This document shows positions 49,939 through 58,981 of a DNA stretch of 64,000 bases, one piece after another; the first letter of the stretch is position 1, and each line of letters begins with the position of its first letter. Source of the DNA: Sulfurimonas sp. HSL3-1 (GTDB lineage Bacteria; Campylobacterota; Campylobacteria; Campylobacterales; Sulfurimonadaceae); assembly GCF_039645995.1 (NCBI RefSeq), contig NZ_CP147920.1:1426001-1490000 (forward strand), in the 5' to 3' direction. Both the position numbers and the translations under genes were made by a program. The notes below the pieces were generated by a model. The model saw nothing but the letters and a program-made list of their open reading frames with translations, did not search any database and had not been told where the DNA came from.

Positions 49939-51242
49939 TTGCTCCCCTGCTCATTGGGGCGGAAACGGATGGTGCAGCAGAAGCCGTTGTCGTTGACGAC
50001 CTCGATCGTTCCGTTGAGCTGGAACTCGGTGATGGAGTTGATCAGCTGGCACCCCAGGGTGTTGGTCATGTCCGTCGTCTTCGGATCAAAGCCGACGCCG
50101 TTGTCGCGTACACCGAAGAGGATGCTCCCGTCCTCCGCATGATGGATAAAGATACGGATCTCTCCGCGGCCGTCCCCTTTGAATGCATGTTTGATCGCAT
50201 TGAGAAAAAGCTCATGCACGATCAGCGCGACCAGCACGGCGTTGTCCATCGAGAGGCTGACGTTGTCCGCCTCGACATGCACGGCGATGCGTTCGTTCGG
50301 GTCGTAAAGCTCCATCATCGCCTCGGAGAGGCGCTCGAGGTGCTGTTTCATATCGATCGTCGCAAGCCCGGAGTTCTTGTAGAGCATTTCATGGACGAGC
50401 GCAATGGCAAAAATACGGCTTTGGCTCTTGGAGAGCGCGTCTTTGACATGCCGGTCCGTTTCACGGCGGTTCTGCATCTGCAGCAACGAGGAGATCACTT
50501 CCAGGTTGTTCTTCACCCTGTGGTGGATCTCCTTGATCAGGGCCTCTTTGTCCTCCAGGGAGTGCTTCAGCGCGCGGTTCTGTTCGATGATGATTTTTTC
50601 TTTTTCTTTCTGCTCGGTGATGTCCCGACCGAACGCGCAAATGAACTCGTGCGTCCCGTTGCAAAAATAGTTCGTCGATACCGATGCGGGGAAACGGCTG
50701 CCGTCCTTGCGGATCTGGATGCTCTCGAAACAGACGAACCCGCGCTCCTTGACCTCTTCGAGAAACGCCCTGCCGTTGAGATCGCTGTTAGGATCGATCT
50801 CGCACAGTTTCATCTGCAGCAACTCCTCTTTCGAGTACCCCAGCATCTTGCAGGCGGCGTCGTTGACATAGAAAAAACGGGTGTCGAAGGTGAACCAGTA
50901 GATGGCGTCCGCACTGTTGTCCAGGGCGAAGTTGAAGAGCTGGAGCTCCTCTTTCTCCTCGCGCTGGCAAGCCGCCAGCGTCGCCTGCGCCTTTTCGGCG
51001 ACCATGGCCGTTTTGCGCAGCAAAGAGTAGAGAAAAATTGCGCTTAACAGGAAAAAAAGGACGCCGATCAGGAAAGGCAGACCGTACGTATCTTCTTTGA
51101 TCTGGATCAGACCGATCGAAATCCTGTCAACAATCGCGACCCCGATGACACCGGCAAACGCAAACCCTGCGGCCTGGATCTTCGCCTTGTTCCGATCGGA
51201 AAATTCAAGATGAGTACGGTTCAAAACCAACCTTGCGTACAT
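49935..51242 (-). CDS. PAS-containing histidine kinase, HisKA_2 type
   Basis: 435 aa. Two membrane helices (about 20-80), a PAS domain (about 105-225, FALDNSADAIYWFTFDTRFF), then HHRVKNNLEVISSLLQMQ with the phospho-His and an HATPase (ELFLNAIKHAF, GVRDNGVGFD). This class signals through His-Asp relay, here probably to the RR at 49189. Start is uncertain; nine codons upstream is another ATG and neither has a good binding site. Confidence 0.87.
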   Translation of the reverse strand: MYARLVLNRTHLEFSDRNKAKIQAAGFAFAGVIGVAIVDRISIGLIQIKEDTYGLPFLIGVLFFLLSAIFLYSLLRKTAMVAEKAQATLAACQREEKEELQLFNFALDNSADAIYWFTFDTRFFYVNDAACKMLGYSKEELLQMKLCEIDPNSDLNGRAFLEEVKERGFVCFESIQIRKDGSRFPASVSTNYFCNGTHEFICAFGRDITEQKEKEKIIIEQNRALKHSLEDKEALIKEIHHRVKNNLEVISSLLQMQNRRETDRHVKDALSKSQSRIFAIALVHEMLYKNSGLATIDMKQHLERLSEAMMELYDPNERIAVHVEADNVSLSMDNAVLVALIVHELFLNAIKHAFKGDGRGEIRIFIHHAEDGSILFGVRDNGVGFDPKTTDMTNTLGCQLINSITEFQLNGTIEVVNDNGFCCTIRFRPNEQGSK

Positions 51243-51382
51243 GATGTGAAACGATATTCTATCCCACATTCCGCACAGGATGTCAAGGGGTCGCCGAGAA
51301 AAAATACAAATTTTCCGTTGCGATTTTTATGCGATTTTTTTTCCCTATATTTTCGGCTGAACACATCTAAATAGGGGGTCAT

Positions 51383-51712
51383 ATGACACGATTGGCTATC
51401 ACGCTTCTGTTTGCAGGTACGTCCATGTTCGCGGTCGAACTTGGCAAACAATACAAATTTGCAGACGGGAAAGAGGCATTTCAAAAAGTATGCGCACACT
51501 GCCATACGCTGAAAACCGCACCGCACTCCATTTTCACCAAAATGGACGACGCCGCGGGTGTAAAGGCGAGAGCGGAAGGGATTTTCCAGACGGTGAGACA
51601 CGGCAGCAACGCCATGCCCGCCTTCCGGAAGTCGGAAATAGACGACGCGACGCTGATGGAACTGGCGACGAACCTGGCCGACGGCACGATCGCCGATCCG
51701 ACGGCAAAGTGA
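51383..51712 (+). CDS. Periplasmic class I cytochrome c
   Basis: 109 aa. Signal peptide MTRLAITLLFAGTSMFA, heme-binding CAHCH and distal Met in SNAMPAF. Directly upstream of a Tat-exported protein and a VAO/PCMH-type flavoprotein, so it is likely the electron acceptor for the flavoprotein, as PchC is for p-cresol methylhydroxylase. Confidence 0.9.
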   Translation: MTRLAITLLFAGTSMFAVELGKQYKFADGKEAFQKVCAHCHTLKTAPHSIFTKMDDAAGVKARAEGIFQTVRHGSNAMPAFRKSEIDDATLMELATNLADGTIADPTAK

Positions 51713-51721
51713 GGCGCGGCG

Positions 51722-52288
51722 ATGTATCGTAGAGCTTTCATGAAACACGCCGCGCTGGCCGCGGCAGCGGCGGCGCTCTCCTCCCCGCTCGCCGCGACGG
51801 GCGCCGAGGGCAACGAAGGCGGCAGACTCATCACCGTCGTTTCCGCTCGTGCCGACGAAACCGGCTATGTAGACGCCCCGGATGCGGGCGACCTCATCCG
51901 CCTGGGCAGCGACAGGCTGGAAAACTTCCGCCTGCTTGCCGCGGCCATCGCCGAACACAGGGGCGCGACGTTCTGCGGCCTGGTGGCGCCGAGCGATTAT
52001 GCCCTGCTGCAGCAGGCGGCCATGCCGGCGCGGGTCTCTTTCGTTTCCGAGATTACCCATATGCCCACCGCATCGGGGACGCACCATACGGAATCAACCC
52101 TCTCCGCCACGACGATGAAGAAGGTTTTCGACCATATCGATGCGCTCAGTACCGACCGGTACGGCATGGCGGTCTCGGCCTACCACACCGTCGTCGGACT
52201 CAAAGCGGCGGCCGTCGCTAAACGACACGACTTTACCACCGGACATTTCGCTCAGAACGCGTTTGTCTCATTCGTATTCAAAGCATAA
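51722..52288 (+). CDS. Tat-exported protein of the cytochrome/flavoprotein cluster
   Basis: 188 aa. N-terminus YRRAFMKHAALAAAAAALSS is a twin-arginine signal. The mature part has no motif I recognise (LITVVSARADETGYVDAPDAGDL; ITHMPTASGTHHTESTLS with several His). It overlaps no neighbour, lies 9 bp after the cytochrome c and 10 bp before the flavoprotein, and may be a periplasmic assembly or oxidase partner. Confidence 0.68.
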   Translation: MYRRAFMKHAALAAAAAALSSPLAATGAEGNEGGRLITVVSARADETGYVDAPDAGDLIRLGSDRLENFRLLAAAIAEHRGATFCGLVAPSDYALLQQAAMPARVSFVSEITHMPTASGTHHTESTLSATTMKKVFDHIDALSTDRYGMAVSAYHTVVGLKAAAVAKRHDFTTGHFAQNAFVSFVFKA

Positions 52289-52298
52289 GGAAGATTAA

Positions 52299-53846
52299 AT
52301 GAGTAATAAACTGACGGCCATGCCGAAAAACGTTTCGCATGAAACGATGCAGAAAGCCATCAAGGCGTTTGTCAAAATCGTAGGCAAGGAGAACGTGCTC
52401 ATCGGCGACGAGGAGATGCTCCCCTATGAGAAGATCATGATGGCCGTGCCCATCGAAGAGCATATGCCGGCGCTCGCCGTCCAGGCGTCAACCAAAGAGC
52501 AGGTCGTCGAGATCGTCAAGGTGTGCGACAAATATGTCATCCCGATCTGGACCTTCTCGACGGGTAAAAACATGGGGTACGGTACCGCCGCGCCCGCGCA
52601 GCGGGGTTCGGTCATCCTCGATCTGCACAAGATGAACCGCATCATCGAGGTGAACCCCGATCTGTGCTACGCCATTGTCGAGCCCGGTGTCACCTACCAG
52701 CAGCTCTTCGACTACATCCATGAAAAAGGGTACAAACTCTGGCTTTCGTGCCCGGCACCCAGCGCCATCGCCAGCCCCCTGGGCAACACGATGGACCGCG
52801 GCGTTGGCTATACGCCCTACGGCGAACACTTTATGATGCAGTGCGGCATGGAGATCGTCCTGGCCGACGGCTCGGAGTTCCGGACCGGGATGGGCGGGAT
52901 TGAGAACTCGACCAGCTGGGGCGTCTTCAAATGGGGCTACGGCCCCTACCTCGACGGTATCTTCACACAGAGCAACTACGGCATCTGTACGAAAATGGGG
53001 ATGTGGCTGATGCCCGAACCGCCGGCGTACAAACCCTTCTGCATCACCTTCGACAAAGTCGAAGATGTCGAAAAGATCGTGGAGGTCCTGCGCCCGCTGC
53101 GTATCGCCAACATCATCCCCAACGCCTTCACCATCGCCAGCACGCTCTACGAGGCGGCCGGCGTCGTCAGCCGCGCGGACTATGTCGACGGAAACCGCGC
53201 CATTACCGACGGGGAGATCGAAAAGATCAAAAAAGATACCGGCATGGGCACCTGGAACGTCTATGCGGGATTGTACGGGACGGAAGAGGCCAACGAGCTC
53301 AACTGGAAGATCATCCAGTCGGCCGTCTCCGCCAACTTCAAAAATGTTGCCTTCCTGACCGCGGCCGAGATGGGAGACGACCCCATCTTCACATACCGCG
53401 CCGATCTGATGCGGGGCTACATGACCCTTCAGGAGTTCGGCCTGTACAACTGGCGCGGCGGCGGGGGGAGCATGTGGTTCGCACCGGTGGCGCCTGCCGA
53501 GGGGAAACACACCCTGAACCAGTCCGCCCTGGCCAAAAAGATCCTGAACAAATACGAATTCGACTACGTCGCCGAATTTATCGTGGGGTGGCGGGACATG
53601 CACCATATCGTCGACCTGCTCTATAACCGCAACGATCCCGAAGAGATGCAGCGCGCGCACGACTGTTACGCGGAGCTGGTCCGGGAGTTTGCCGCCCAGG
53701 GCTACGGCGTTTACCGTACCAGCAGCGGGTTTATGGACCTCGTCGCGGAGACGTACGGCCCTGAGATCCACAACGTCTTCCAGAAAATCAAACGCGCGCT
53801 CGACCCCAAAGGGATCTTGGCACCGGGCAAGTCGGGGATCTATTAA
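52299..53846 (+). CDS. VAO/p-cresol methylhydroxylase-type flavoprotein
   Basis: 515 aa. FAD-binding PCMH domain (VQASTKEQVVEIVKVCDKY, STGKNMGYGTAAPAQRGSVILDLHKMNRI, VEPGVTYQQL) and the C-terminal ARMS/cap with YNWRGGGGSMWFAP. This family oxidises 4-alkylphenols or similar alcohols. Together with the cytochrome c at 51383 it resembles the PchF/PchC pair. Lacks a signal peptide, as PchF does. Substrate unknown; phenolic degradation would be unexpected in a chemolithotroph. Confidence 0.85.
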   Translation: MSNKLTAMPKNVSHETMQKAIKAFVKIVGKENVLIGDEEMLPYEKIMMAVPIEEHMPALAVQASTKEQVVEIVKVCDKYVIPIWTFSTGKNMGYGTAAPAQRGSVILDLHKMNRIIEVNPDLCYAIVEPGVTYQQLFDYIHEKGYKLWLSCPAPSAIASPLGNTMDRGVGYTPYGEHFMMQCGMEIVLADGSEFRTGMGGIENSTSWGVFKWGYGPYLDGIFTQSNYGICTKMGMWLMPEPPAYKPFCITFDKVEDVEKIVEVLRPLRIANIIPNAFTIASTLYEAAGVVSRADYVDGNRAITDGEIEKIKKDTGMGTWNVYAGLYGTEEANELNWKIIQSAVSANFKNVAFLTAAEMGDDPIFTYRADLMRGYMTLQEFGLYNWRGGGGSMWFAPVAPAEGKHTLNQSALAKKILNKYEFDYVAEFIVGWRDMHHIVDLLYNRNDPEEMQRAHDCYAELVREFAAQGYGVYRTSSGFMDLVAETYGPEIHNVFQKIKRALDPKGILAPGKSGIY

Positions 53847-53899
53847 TCCCCCGGCCGGTGCAATGCGCGCCGGGCCGGCCTGACTCCTTCACGATAAAA

Positions 53900-54553
53900 T
53901 CACTCCGTTTCCTGACCTTCAAGCCACGTTTCGACCTCGTCGACAAAGAACCCCTCGGCCCCGTCGAGCACATGGTTCGCGCCGTCGATGCCGTACTGTT
54001 TGTACTTCGGACCGACAAGTTTTCTTCGTGTCGCGGCGAACCCTTCATCCTCCGCGTTCGCCCTGCCCCAGACGTCCAGCACGCTCGTTTTGATCTTCGG
54101 CATGTTGTCGTTGCAGGAGACGACCTTGCTACCGTTGCCCCGGCACCCTACGGCGATGTAGCCGTCAATGGAGGCGTCGGGATGCGAAACAAGGTAGCCC
54201 GAAGTCATTCCCGCCCCCAGAGAGTGCCCCATGAGGTAGATCGACTTTACCCCGTGCTCTTTCAAGTAGACGATCGCCTGGTCGATCATGGCGTTTACAC
54301 GCGGCTGCTCCGCCTCGTACCCTGCGTAATCCTCGTGGTTCGTCGGCATCTGCAAGGAGAGGGTGTGGAAATCCAGGTCTTCGTGCAGCGCCTTTCGCAA
54401 CGGCCCGACGACTTTGAAATCGGGATGCATCCCCTTGCCATGCGCGAGAATGATGCCTTTGTCGCTACTGCCTTCGAGGTAGAGTGCTTTTTCGGGCAGG
54501 GTGACGGCCAATAGGGAGAGAGGAACGAGCGCTGAAAGCAGTAGACTGTGCAT
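53900..54553 (-). CDS. Secreted alpha/beta hydrolase, DUF3530-like
   Basis: 217 aa. Signal peptide MHSLLLSALVPLSLLA, catalytic nucleophile GHSLG, later Asp (VLDVWGRANAED) and His (GANHVLDG), so a Ser-Asp-His triad is plausible. Substrate unknown. AAGGATACATTC precedes the ATG. Confidence 0.78.
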   Translation of the reverse strand: MHSLLLSALVPLSLLAVTLPEKALYLEGSSDKGIILAHGKGMHPDFKVVGPLRKALHEDLDFHTLSLQMPTNHEDYAGYEAEQPRVNAMIDQAIVYLKEHGVKSIYLMGHSLGAGMTSGYLVSHPDASIDGYIAVGCRGNGSKVVSCNDNMPKIKTSVLDVWGRANAEDEGFAATRRKLVGPKYKQYGIDGANHVLDGAEGFFVDEVETWLEGQETE

Positions 54554-54690
54554 GAATGTATCCTTTTTTCGGACAAGGATAATCCATGAGTATAAATTCT
54601 ATGTAAAAATCGTCAATATACGCTTCACGAAATCCATAGAGCTTCGACACGTCGAAGCGCATCCAATCAAATCAGGAATTGGTCTGTTCC

Positions 54691-55021
54691 ATTCTTTTCT
54701 TTTTCATAAGAAAAGAACCAAAAGAAAATCGTCGTTGCGCGAATCGCTCGTTGCTCCCGGCTTGAGGGGTTATAGATATACCCTTACCTCCAGGGCGGCT
54801 TTCAAGGCACGCTTAACGACACTTAGCCTATTGATTTATGTGCTTCGGGAACCAATGCTAATATGAAAAAAGAGCTTTGTCGCGACAAAGCGCATCCAAT
54901 CAAATTGAAAATTGGCATTGAGCGCTCCTTGAAAGCCACCCTGAAGGCACAAAGCCGAGAAAGGGTGAGCGATTCGCGAAAGGCCGCTTTTTGTGCTACT
55001 TTTTCTAAAAAAGTGGCAAAG
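54691..55021. repeat. Palindromic repeat family, copy A
   Basis: About 330 bp, mostly two imperfect inverted arms. Left-arm elements include GCGCGAATCGCTCG, CTCCCGGC and GGCTTTCAAGGCACGC. They recur inverted on the right (GAGCGATTCGCG, AAGCCGAG, TTGAAAGCC), so the whole can fold into a long hairpin. It contains an extra 18-bp palindromic insert (GGGGTTATAGATATACCC, left arm). Non-coding; the short open frames in it are spurious. A shorter piece (54638-54690) precedes it, and the gap from 54554 holds nothing else. Confidence 0.72.
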
Positions 55022-55030
55022 CAATACTCT

Positions 55031-55616
55031 TCTCTATCTTTTCTTTTTACAAAGAAAAGAAACAAAAGAAAATCGTCGTTGCGCGAATCGCACGCTGCTC
55101 CCGGCTTTGGGCCTCCGCAGCGGCTTTCAAGGCACGCTTAACGACATTCTGCCTATCGATTTTATGCGCTTCGACGTGTCGAAGCTAATATTGAGAATAA
55201 AGAGCTTTGTCGCGACAAAGCGCATTCAATCAATTAAGAATTGGCCTCGAACGCTCCTTGAAAGCCATCCCGGAGGTAAGGGTATATTTATAACCCCTGT
55301 GCAGTTTCCGCGAAGCAGAGAAAAGCCATAATCAAGGCGGCGTTTTGAAGGCCTGGCCATAGCCAAGTCGAGAAGCGGCAACGCTGAGTATGGCTTTTCT
55401 CTGTTTCGCCCTTCGGGAGGACTTTGGAAGCGCGACTTTCCCTCCGTTTTCCGCTCGACTTGGCTAAAACCAGGCCTTCACAAAAAACAAAGACAACCTC
55501 ACGCTTCCAAAACCCTCTGAAATCTGTACAGGGGTTATAGATATACCCTCAAGCCGGGAGGGATGAGCGATTCGTGAGAGGCCGCTTTTTGCGCTACTTT
55601 TTCTAAAAAAGTGGCA
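55031..55616. repeat. Palindromic repeat family, copy B, interrupted
   Basis: Same family, 9 bp after copy A. The right arm is split by the 270-bp insertion at 55280-55549, then resumes with AAGCCGGGAGGGATGAGCGATTCG. Ends in the ACTTTTTCTAAAAAAGT block shared by all copies. Confidence 0.7.
55280..55549. repeat. Nested palindromic insertion in copy B
   Basis: Ends are inverted: GGGTATATTTATAACCCC-TGTGCAG and CTGTACA-GGGGTTATAGATATACCC. Inside are two further perfect or near-perfect inverted repeats: CAGAGAAAAGCCATA (55316-55330) with its complement at 55389-55403, and AAGGCCTGGCCATAGCCAAG (from 55348) with its complement ending at 55478. Copy A carries only the 18-bp end sequence at the equivalent site. 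Confidence 0.66.
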
Positions 55617-55702
55617 TAAGAGTACACATATTCGTTCTTTTCTTTTTAAGCGGACGCAACCTGTTATAATGCGCAAAAACCTTCACCCGTCCAAAGAGTC
55701 CC

Positions 55703-57538
55703 ATGATACAGTTTTCAAACCTCTCCAAGAGCTTCGGCAGCCAGGAGCTTTTTTCCAACCTCAATTTCCAGCTCAACCCGGGCAACAAGGTCGGGCTCGT
55801 CGGCCGCAACGGCAGCGGCAAGTCCACGCTTTTCAAGATCATCCTCGGCGAAGAGAGCCCTGACAGCGGCGAAGTCATCACCCCCAAGGGCTACCGTATC
55901 GGTGCGCTGAAGCAGTACCTCCATTTCACCGAACCGACCCTGCGCGAAGAGGCGGCGCTGGCCCTAGGCGAGGAGATGCAGTACGACTTCTACCGGGTCG
56001 AGAAGATCCTCTTCGGCCTCGGCTTCGACCAGGAGGACCTCGACAAGGACCCCGGCTCCTTCTCCGGCGGCTACCAGATCCGCATCAATCTCGCCAAGCT
56101 GCTGGTGACCGAACCGAACCTACTGCTGCTCGACGAACCGACCAACTACCTCGACATCCTCTCCCTGCGCTGGCTCAAGGCTTTCCTGCGCAGCTTCAAG
56201 GGCGAGGTGATCCTCATCACCCACGACCGCGACTTCATGGACTCCATCGTTACCCACACCATGGGGCTCGTGCGCCGCAGCCTCTTTGTCATCCCCGGCG
56301 ACACGCACAAGTTCTACGACCAGCTCAAGGCCAACGACGAGCTCTACGAGAAGCAGAAGGCCGCCGACGACAAGAAGCGCAAGGAGCTCGAGGATTTCAT
56401 CGCCCGCAACAAGGCGCGCGCCTCTACCGCGGCGCTGGCTCAGTCCAAGGTCAAGCAGCTCGAGAAGATGGGAGAGATGGACGACCTCGGCTTCGACCCC
56501 ACGCTGACGTTCGACTTCAACTTCAAGGAGACCCCGGCAAAGGTGCTCCTCGACGTCAAAGGGCTCAGCTTCGGCTATACGCCGGAGCACCTCCTCTTCA
56601 AAGACGTCTCCTTCACCCTGGAGAAGGGGCAGTGCCTCGCCATCATCGGTAAAAACGGCTCGGGTAAATCGACCCTGCTCAACAACATCGCCGGCGAGCT
56701 GACCCCTCTCGGCGGCGAAGTGGCGTTTCACCCCTCGACCTCGTTCGGCCACTTCGGGCAGACGAACATCTCGCGCCTCAACCCGGGCAACACCATCATG
56801 GAGGAGATCTACGAGGCCAACCCGAAACTCTCCGCCTCCGTCGTGCGCGGCATCTGCGGCGGCATGATGTTCAGCGGGGACCTCGCGGAGAAGAAGGTCT
56901 CCCTGCTGTCAGGCGGCGAGAAGAGCCGCGTCATGCTGGGCCAGATCCTCGCGCGCCCGGCGAACCTGCTCTTCCTCGACGAACCGACCCACCACCTCGA
57001 CATCGACTCCATCGAGGCGCTGATGGTCGCCATCGAGAATTTCAAAGGTTCATGCATCATCGTCACCCACTCCGAGGAGATGCTCCGCCGCGTCGCCGAC
57101 CGGCTCATCATCTTCTCCAAAAACGGGGCCGAATACTTCGACGGCGGCTATGACGACTTTTTGGCGAAGATCGGCTGGGGCGAGGAGGACCAGGTGGAAC
57201 GGGTCAAAACCGCCCCCAAGAACAACTACAAGGCGAACAAAAAAGAGATCAACGCCCTCACCCGCGAACGCTCCAAGGCGACCGCGCCGCTGCGCAAAGC
57301 GGTGGAGAAGCTGGAAAAAGCAATCATGGAAAGCGAATCAGCCATCAAAACGCTCCACGCGGAGCTTGTCGCTGCTTCAAACAGCGGGGACAACTCCAGG
57401 GTAATGGAACTCCACCAGACCGTTGCCAAAGAGGAGAAGGCGGTCGAGGCGGATTTCGAACGCCTCGCCGAAGCGCAGGAGAAGCTCGACGAGCTTATGG
57501 AAAGCTACGAGAAACGCTTCGCGGAGCTGGAGGGGTGA
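55703..57538 (+). CDS. ABC-F family ATPase (Uup/YheS-like)
   Basis: 611 aa with two ABC domains: GRNGSGKST / SFSGGYQIR / LLDEPTNYLD and GKNGSGKST / LLSGGEKSR / LFLDEPTHHLD, and no membrane helices. A linker with the ABC-F interdomain arm lies between, and a C-terminal coiled coil (about 510-611). ABC-F proteins act on ribosomes. Overlaps the exonuclease gene by four bases (GTGA). Confidence 0.92.
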   Translation: MIQFSNLSKSFGSQELFSNLNFQLNPGNKVGLVGRNGSGKSTLFKIILGEESPDSGEVITPKGYRIGALKQYLHFTEPTLREEAALALGEEMQYDFYRVEKILFGLGFDQEDLDKDPGSFSGGYQIRINLAKLLVTEPNLLLLDEPTNYLDILSLRWLKAFLRSFKGEVILITHDRDFMDSIVTHTMGLVRRSLFVIPGDTHKFYDQLKANDELYEKQKAADDKKRKELEDFIARNKARASTAALAQSKVKQLEKMGEMDDLGFDPTLTFDFNFKETPAKVLLDVKGLSFGYTPEHLLFKDVSFTLEKGQCLAIIGKNGSGKSTLLNNIAGELTPLGGEVAFHPSTSFGHFGQTNISRLNPGNTIMEEIYEANPKLSASVVRGICGGMMFSGDLAEKKVSLLSGGEKSRVMLGQILARPANLLFLDEPTHHLDIDSIEALMVAIENFKGSCIIVTHSEEMLRRVADRLIIFSKNGAEYFDGGYDDFLAKIGWGEEDQVERVKTAPKNNYKANKKEINALTRERSKATAPLRKAVEKLEKAIMESESAIKTLHAELVAASNSGDNSRVMELHQTVAKEEKAVEADFERLAEAQEKLDELMESYEKRFAELEG

Positions 57539-58062
57539 TCTTCCTCGACTTCGAGACGAACTCGCACAACGTCCACGACGTCATCGAAGTCGCCGCACTG
57601 CGCGTCTCGAAAACTGCGGCGGGCTACGTCGTCACCGAGACCTTCCACCGCTACTACCTGTCGCGCTACCCCGTCAATCCGCACGCCCTCGCCGTCCACA
57701 AGCTCTCTCCCTCACGTCTGATCGCGCTGCGGGAAAACGCGACGTACCCGGAGCATTTCGACGAGGACAGGGAGTTCGCCGATTTTTGCGCAGGTGCGAC
57801 GACGCTGGTCGCGCACAACATCGCTTTCGAACTGCGCCATCTCGGCGACCTCGTCGCTTTTGATAAGCACTTCTGCACCATGCAGGCGAACAAGCGCATC
57901 GTCAACGCCAAAAACGTCAGGGGCGGGCTGAAAAACCCAAAGCTCGCAGAGACCTGCTCATTTTACGGCATCGACTTTGACGAGGAACAGTACCACAGCG
58001 CCCTCTACGACGTCACGAAGACACTGGAGATTTTGAATCGTATGGACAGTACGCTGCACTGA
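57535..58062 (+). CDS. DEDDh 3'-5' exonuclease
   Basis: 175 aa (GTG start). Exo I FLDFETNS, Exo II NIAFELRHLGDL and Exo III HSALYDVTKT: the D-E, D and H-D set of DnaQ-like nucleases, as in Pol III epsilon, RNase T or Orn-like proteins. Translationally coupled to the ABC-F gene. Substrate undecided. Confidence 0.87.
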   Translation: MIFLDFETNSHNVHDVIEVAALRVSKTAAGYVVTETFHRYYLSRYPVNPHALAVHKLSPSRLIALRENATYPEHFDEDREFADFCAGATTLVAHNIAFELRHLGDLVAFDKHFCTMQANKRIVNAKNVRGGLKNPKLAETCSFYGIDFDEEQYHSALYDVTKTLEILNRMDSTLH

Positions 58063-58129
58063 ACGCAATGCTGGATGAGAGTGAATAAGTAGAGATCAAT
58101 CCCTGGGGTGTACTTAAAATTTCAATAGC

Positions 58130-58981
58130 TTAAAACTCATTCATTTGTTCTTTCTTAACATCCCAGCATCTAATCATCAACTCATCATACTTCCCTCGAT
58201 ATTCAGACTTAGCTGCAAGTACACTTTTTCTTGTCAAAACTATTTGATCAAAACCATCATACAGCTCACAAATCGATTCATGATTAGCATTTAAGACCAT
58301 TACTTTAGCTCCACGTCCACTAGCCTGTTTTACTGCATTTGCCAATCGAACTTGATCATCCCAACTGAAAAGTTTTTCATTATATTTAATAAAACCATTC
58401 ATATTATGCTTGACCGTATAAGGTGGGTCTATAAAAACAAAATCATTTTGCTGTGCTTTTGCAATTACATCTTCAAAGTCTGAAATTATCAATTCAGTAT
58501 TTTTCAAACTTTCGGAAACACTTTCAAAATCATCTGTGCTCAGAAGGACTGTGTCTTTTGTACCTCTAGGGACATTAAATTCACCACGCAAATTTACACG
58601 GTATAACCCATTCCAGCAAGTACGGTTTAAATAAATAAACCTTGCGGCTTTTGTATGTAATTGTCTTGGTTTCATGGAACGAAGCTTGTAATAGTACTCA
58701 TCCGAATGATTAGCTTGATGTTGTTCTAAAGCTTTCTGTACAGAGAACCAATCATTTTTAAGTGCTTCATATGTACTGATTAAATCTTTATTCATATCTG
58801 CCAATGTTGCGCATCTTGGCTGCATGTGAAAAAACACTGAACCACCACCTATAAAAGGTTCATAGTAATGATTAAAATCTTGTGGTAGGAAATCAGCATG
58901 AGTTTCTACAAACCACCTTTTACCACCAGCCCATTTCAGAAAAGGTACTATTTGTAATTTTTGATCAACTAGTTTAGTCAT
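58130..58981 (-). CDS. Dam-type DNA adenine N6-methyltransferase
   Basis: 283 aa. SAM motif X PFLKWAGGKRWF, motif I YYEPFIGGGSVFF, and catalytic DPPY (FVFIDPPYTVKHN), the order of alpha-class Dam/DpnM enzymes that usually methylate GATC. AT-rich compared with neighbours. The ATG overlaps the stop of the nuclease-DGQHR gene (TAATG), so both are made together. No ordinary restriction enzyme gene is adjacent. Confidence 0.93.
   Translation of the reverse strand: MTKLVDQKLQIVPFLKWAGGKRWFVETHADFLPQDFNHYYEPFIGGGSVFFHMQPRCATLADMNKDLISTYEALKNDWFSVQKALEQHQANHSDEYYYKLRSMKPRQLHTKAARFIYLNRTCWNGLYRVNLRGEFNVPRGTKDTVLLSTDDFESVSESLKNTELIISDFEDVIAKAQQNDFVFIDPPYTVKHNMNGFIKYNEKLFSWDDQVRLANAVKQASGRGAKVMVLNANHESICELYDGFDQIVLTRKSVLAAKSEYRGKYDELMIRCWDVKKEQMNEF

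Noticed and set aside
54501-55331. Short open frames within the palindromic repeats
   Set aside because: They recur in both orientations because the DNA is palindromic, with no consistent start sites.
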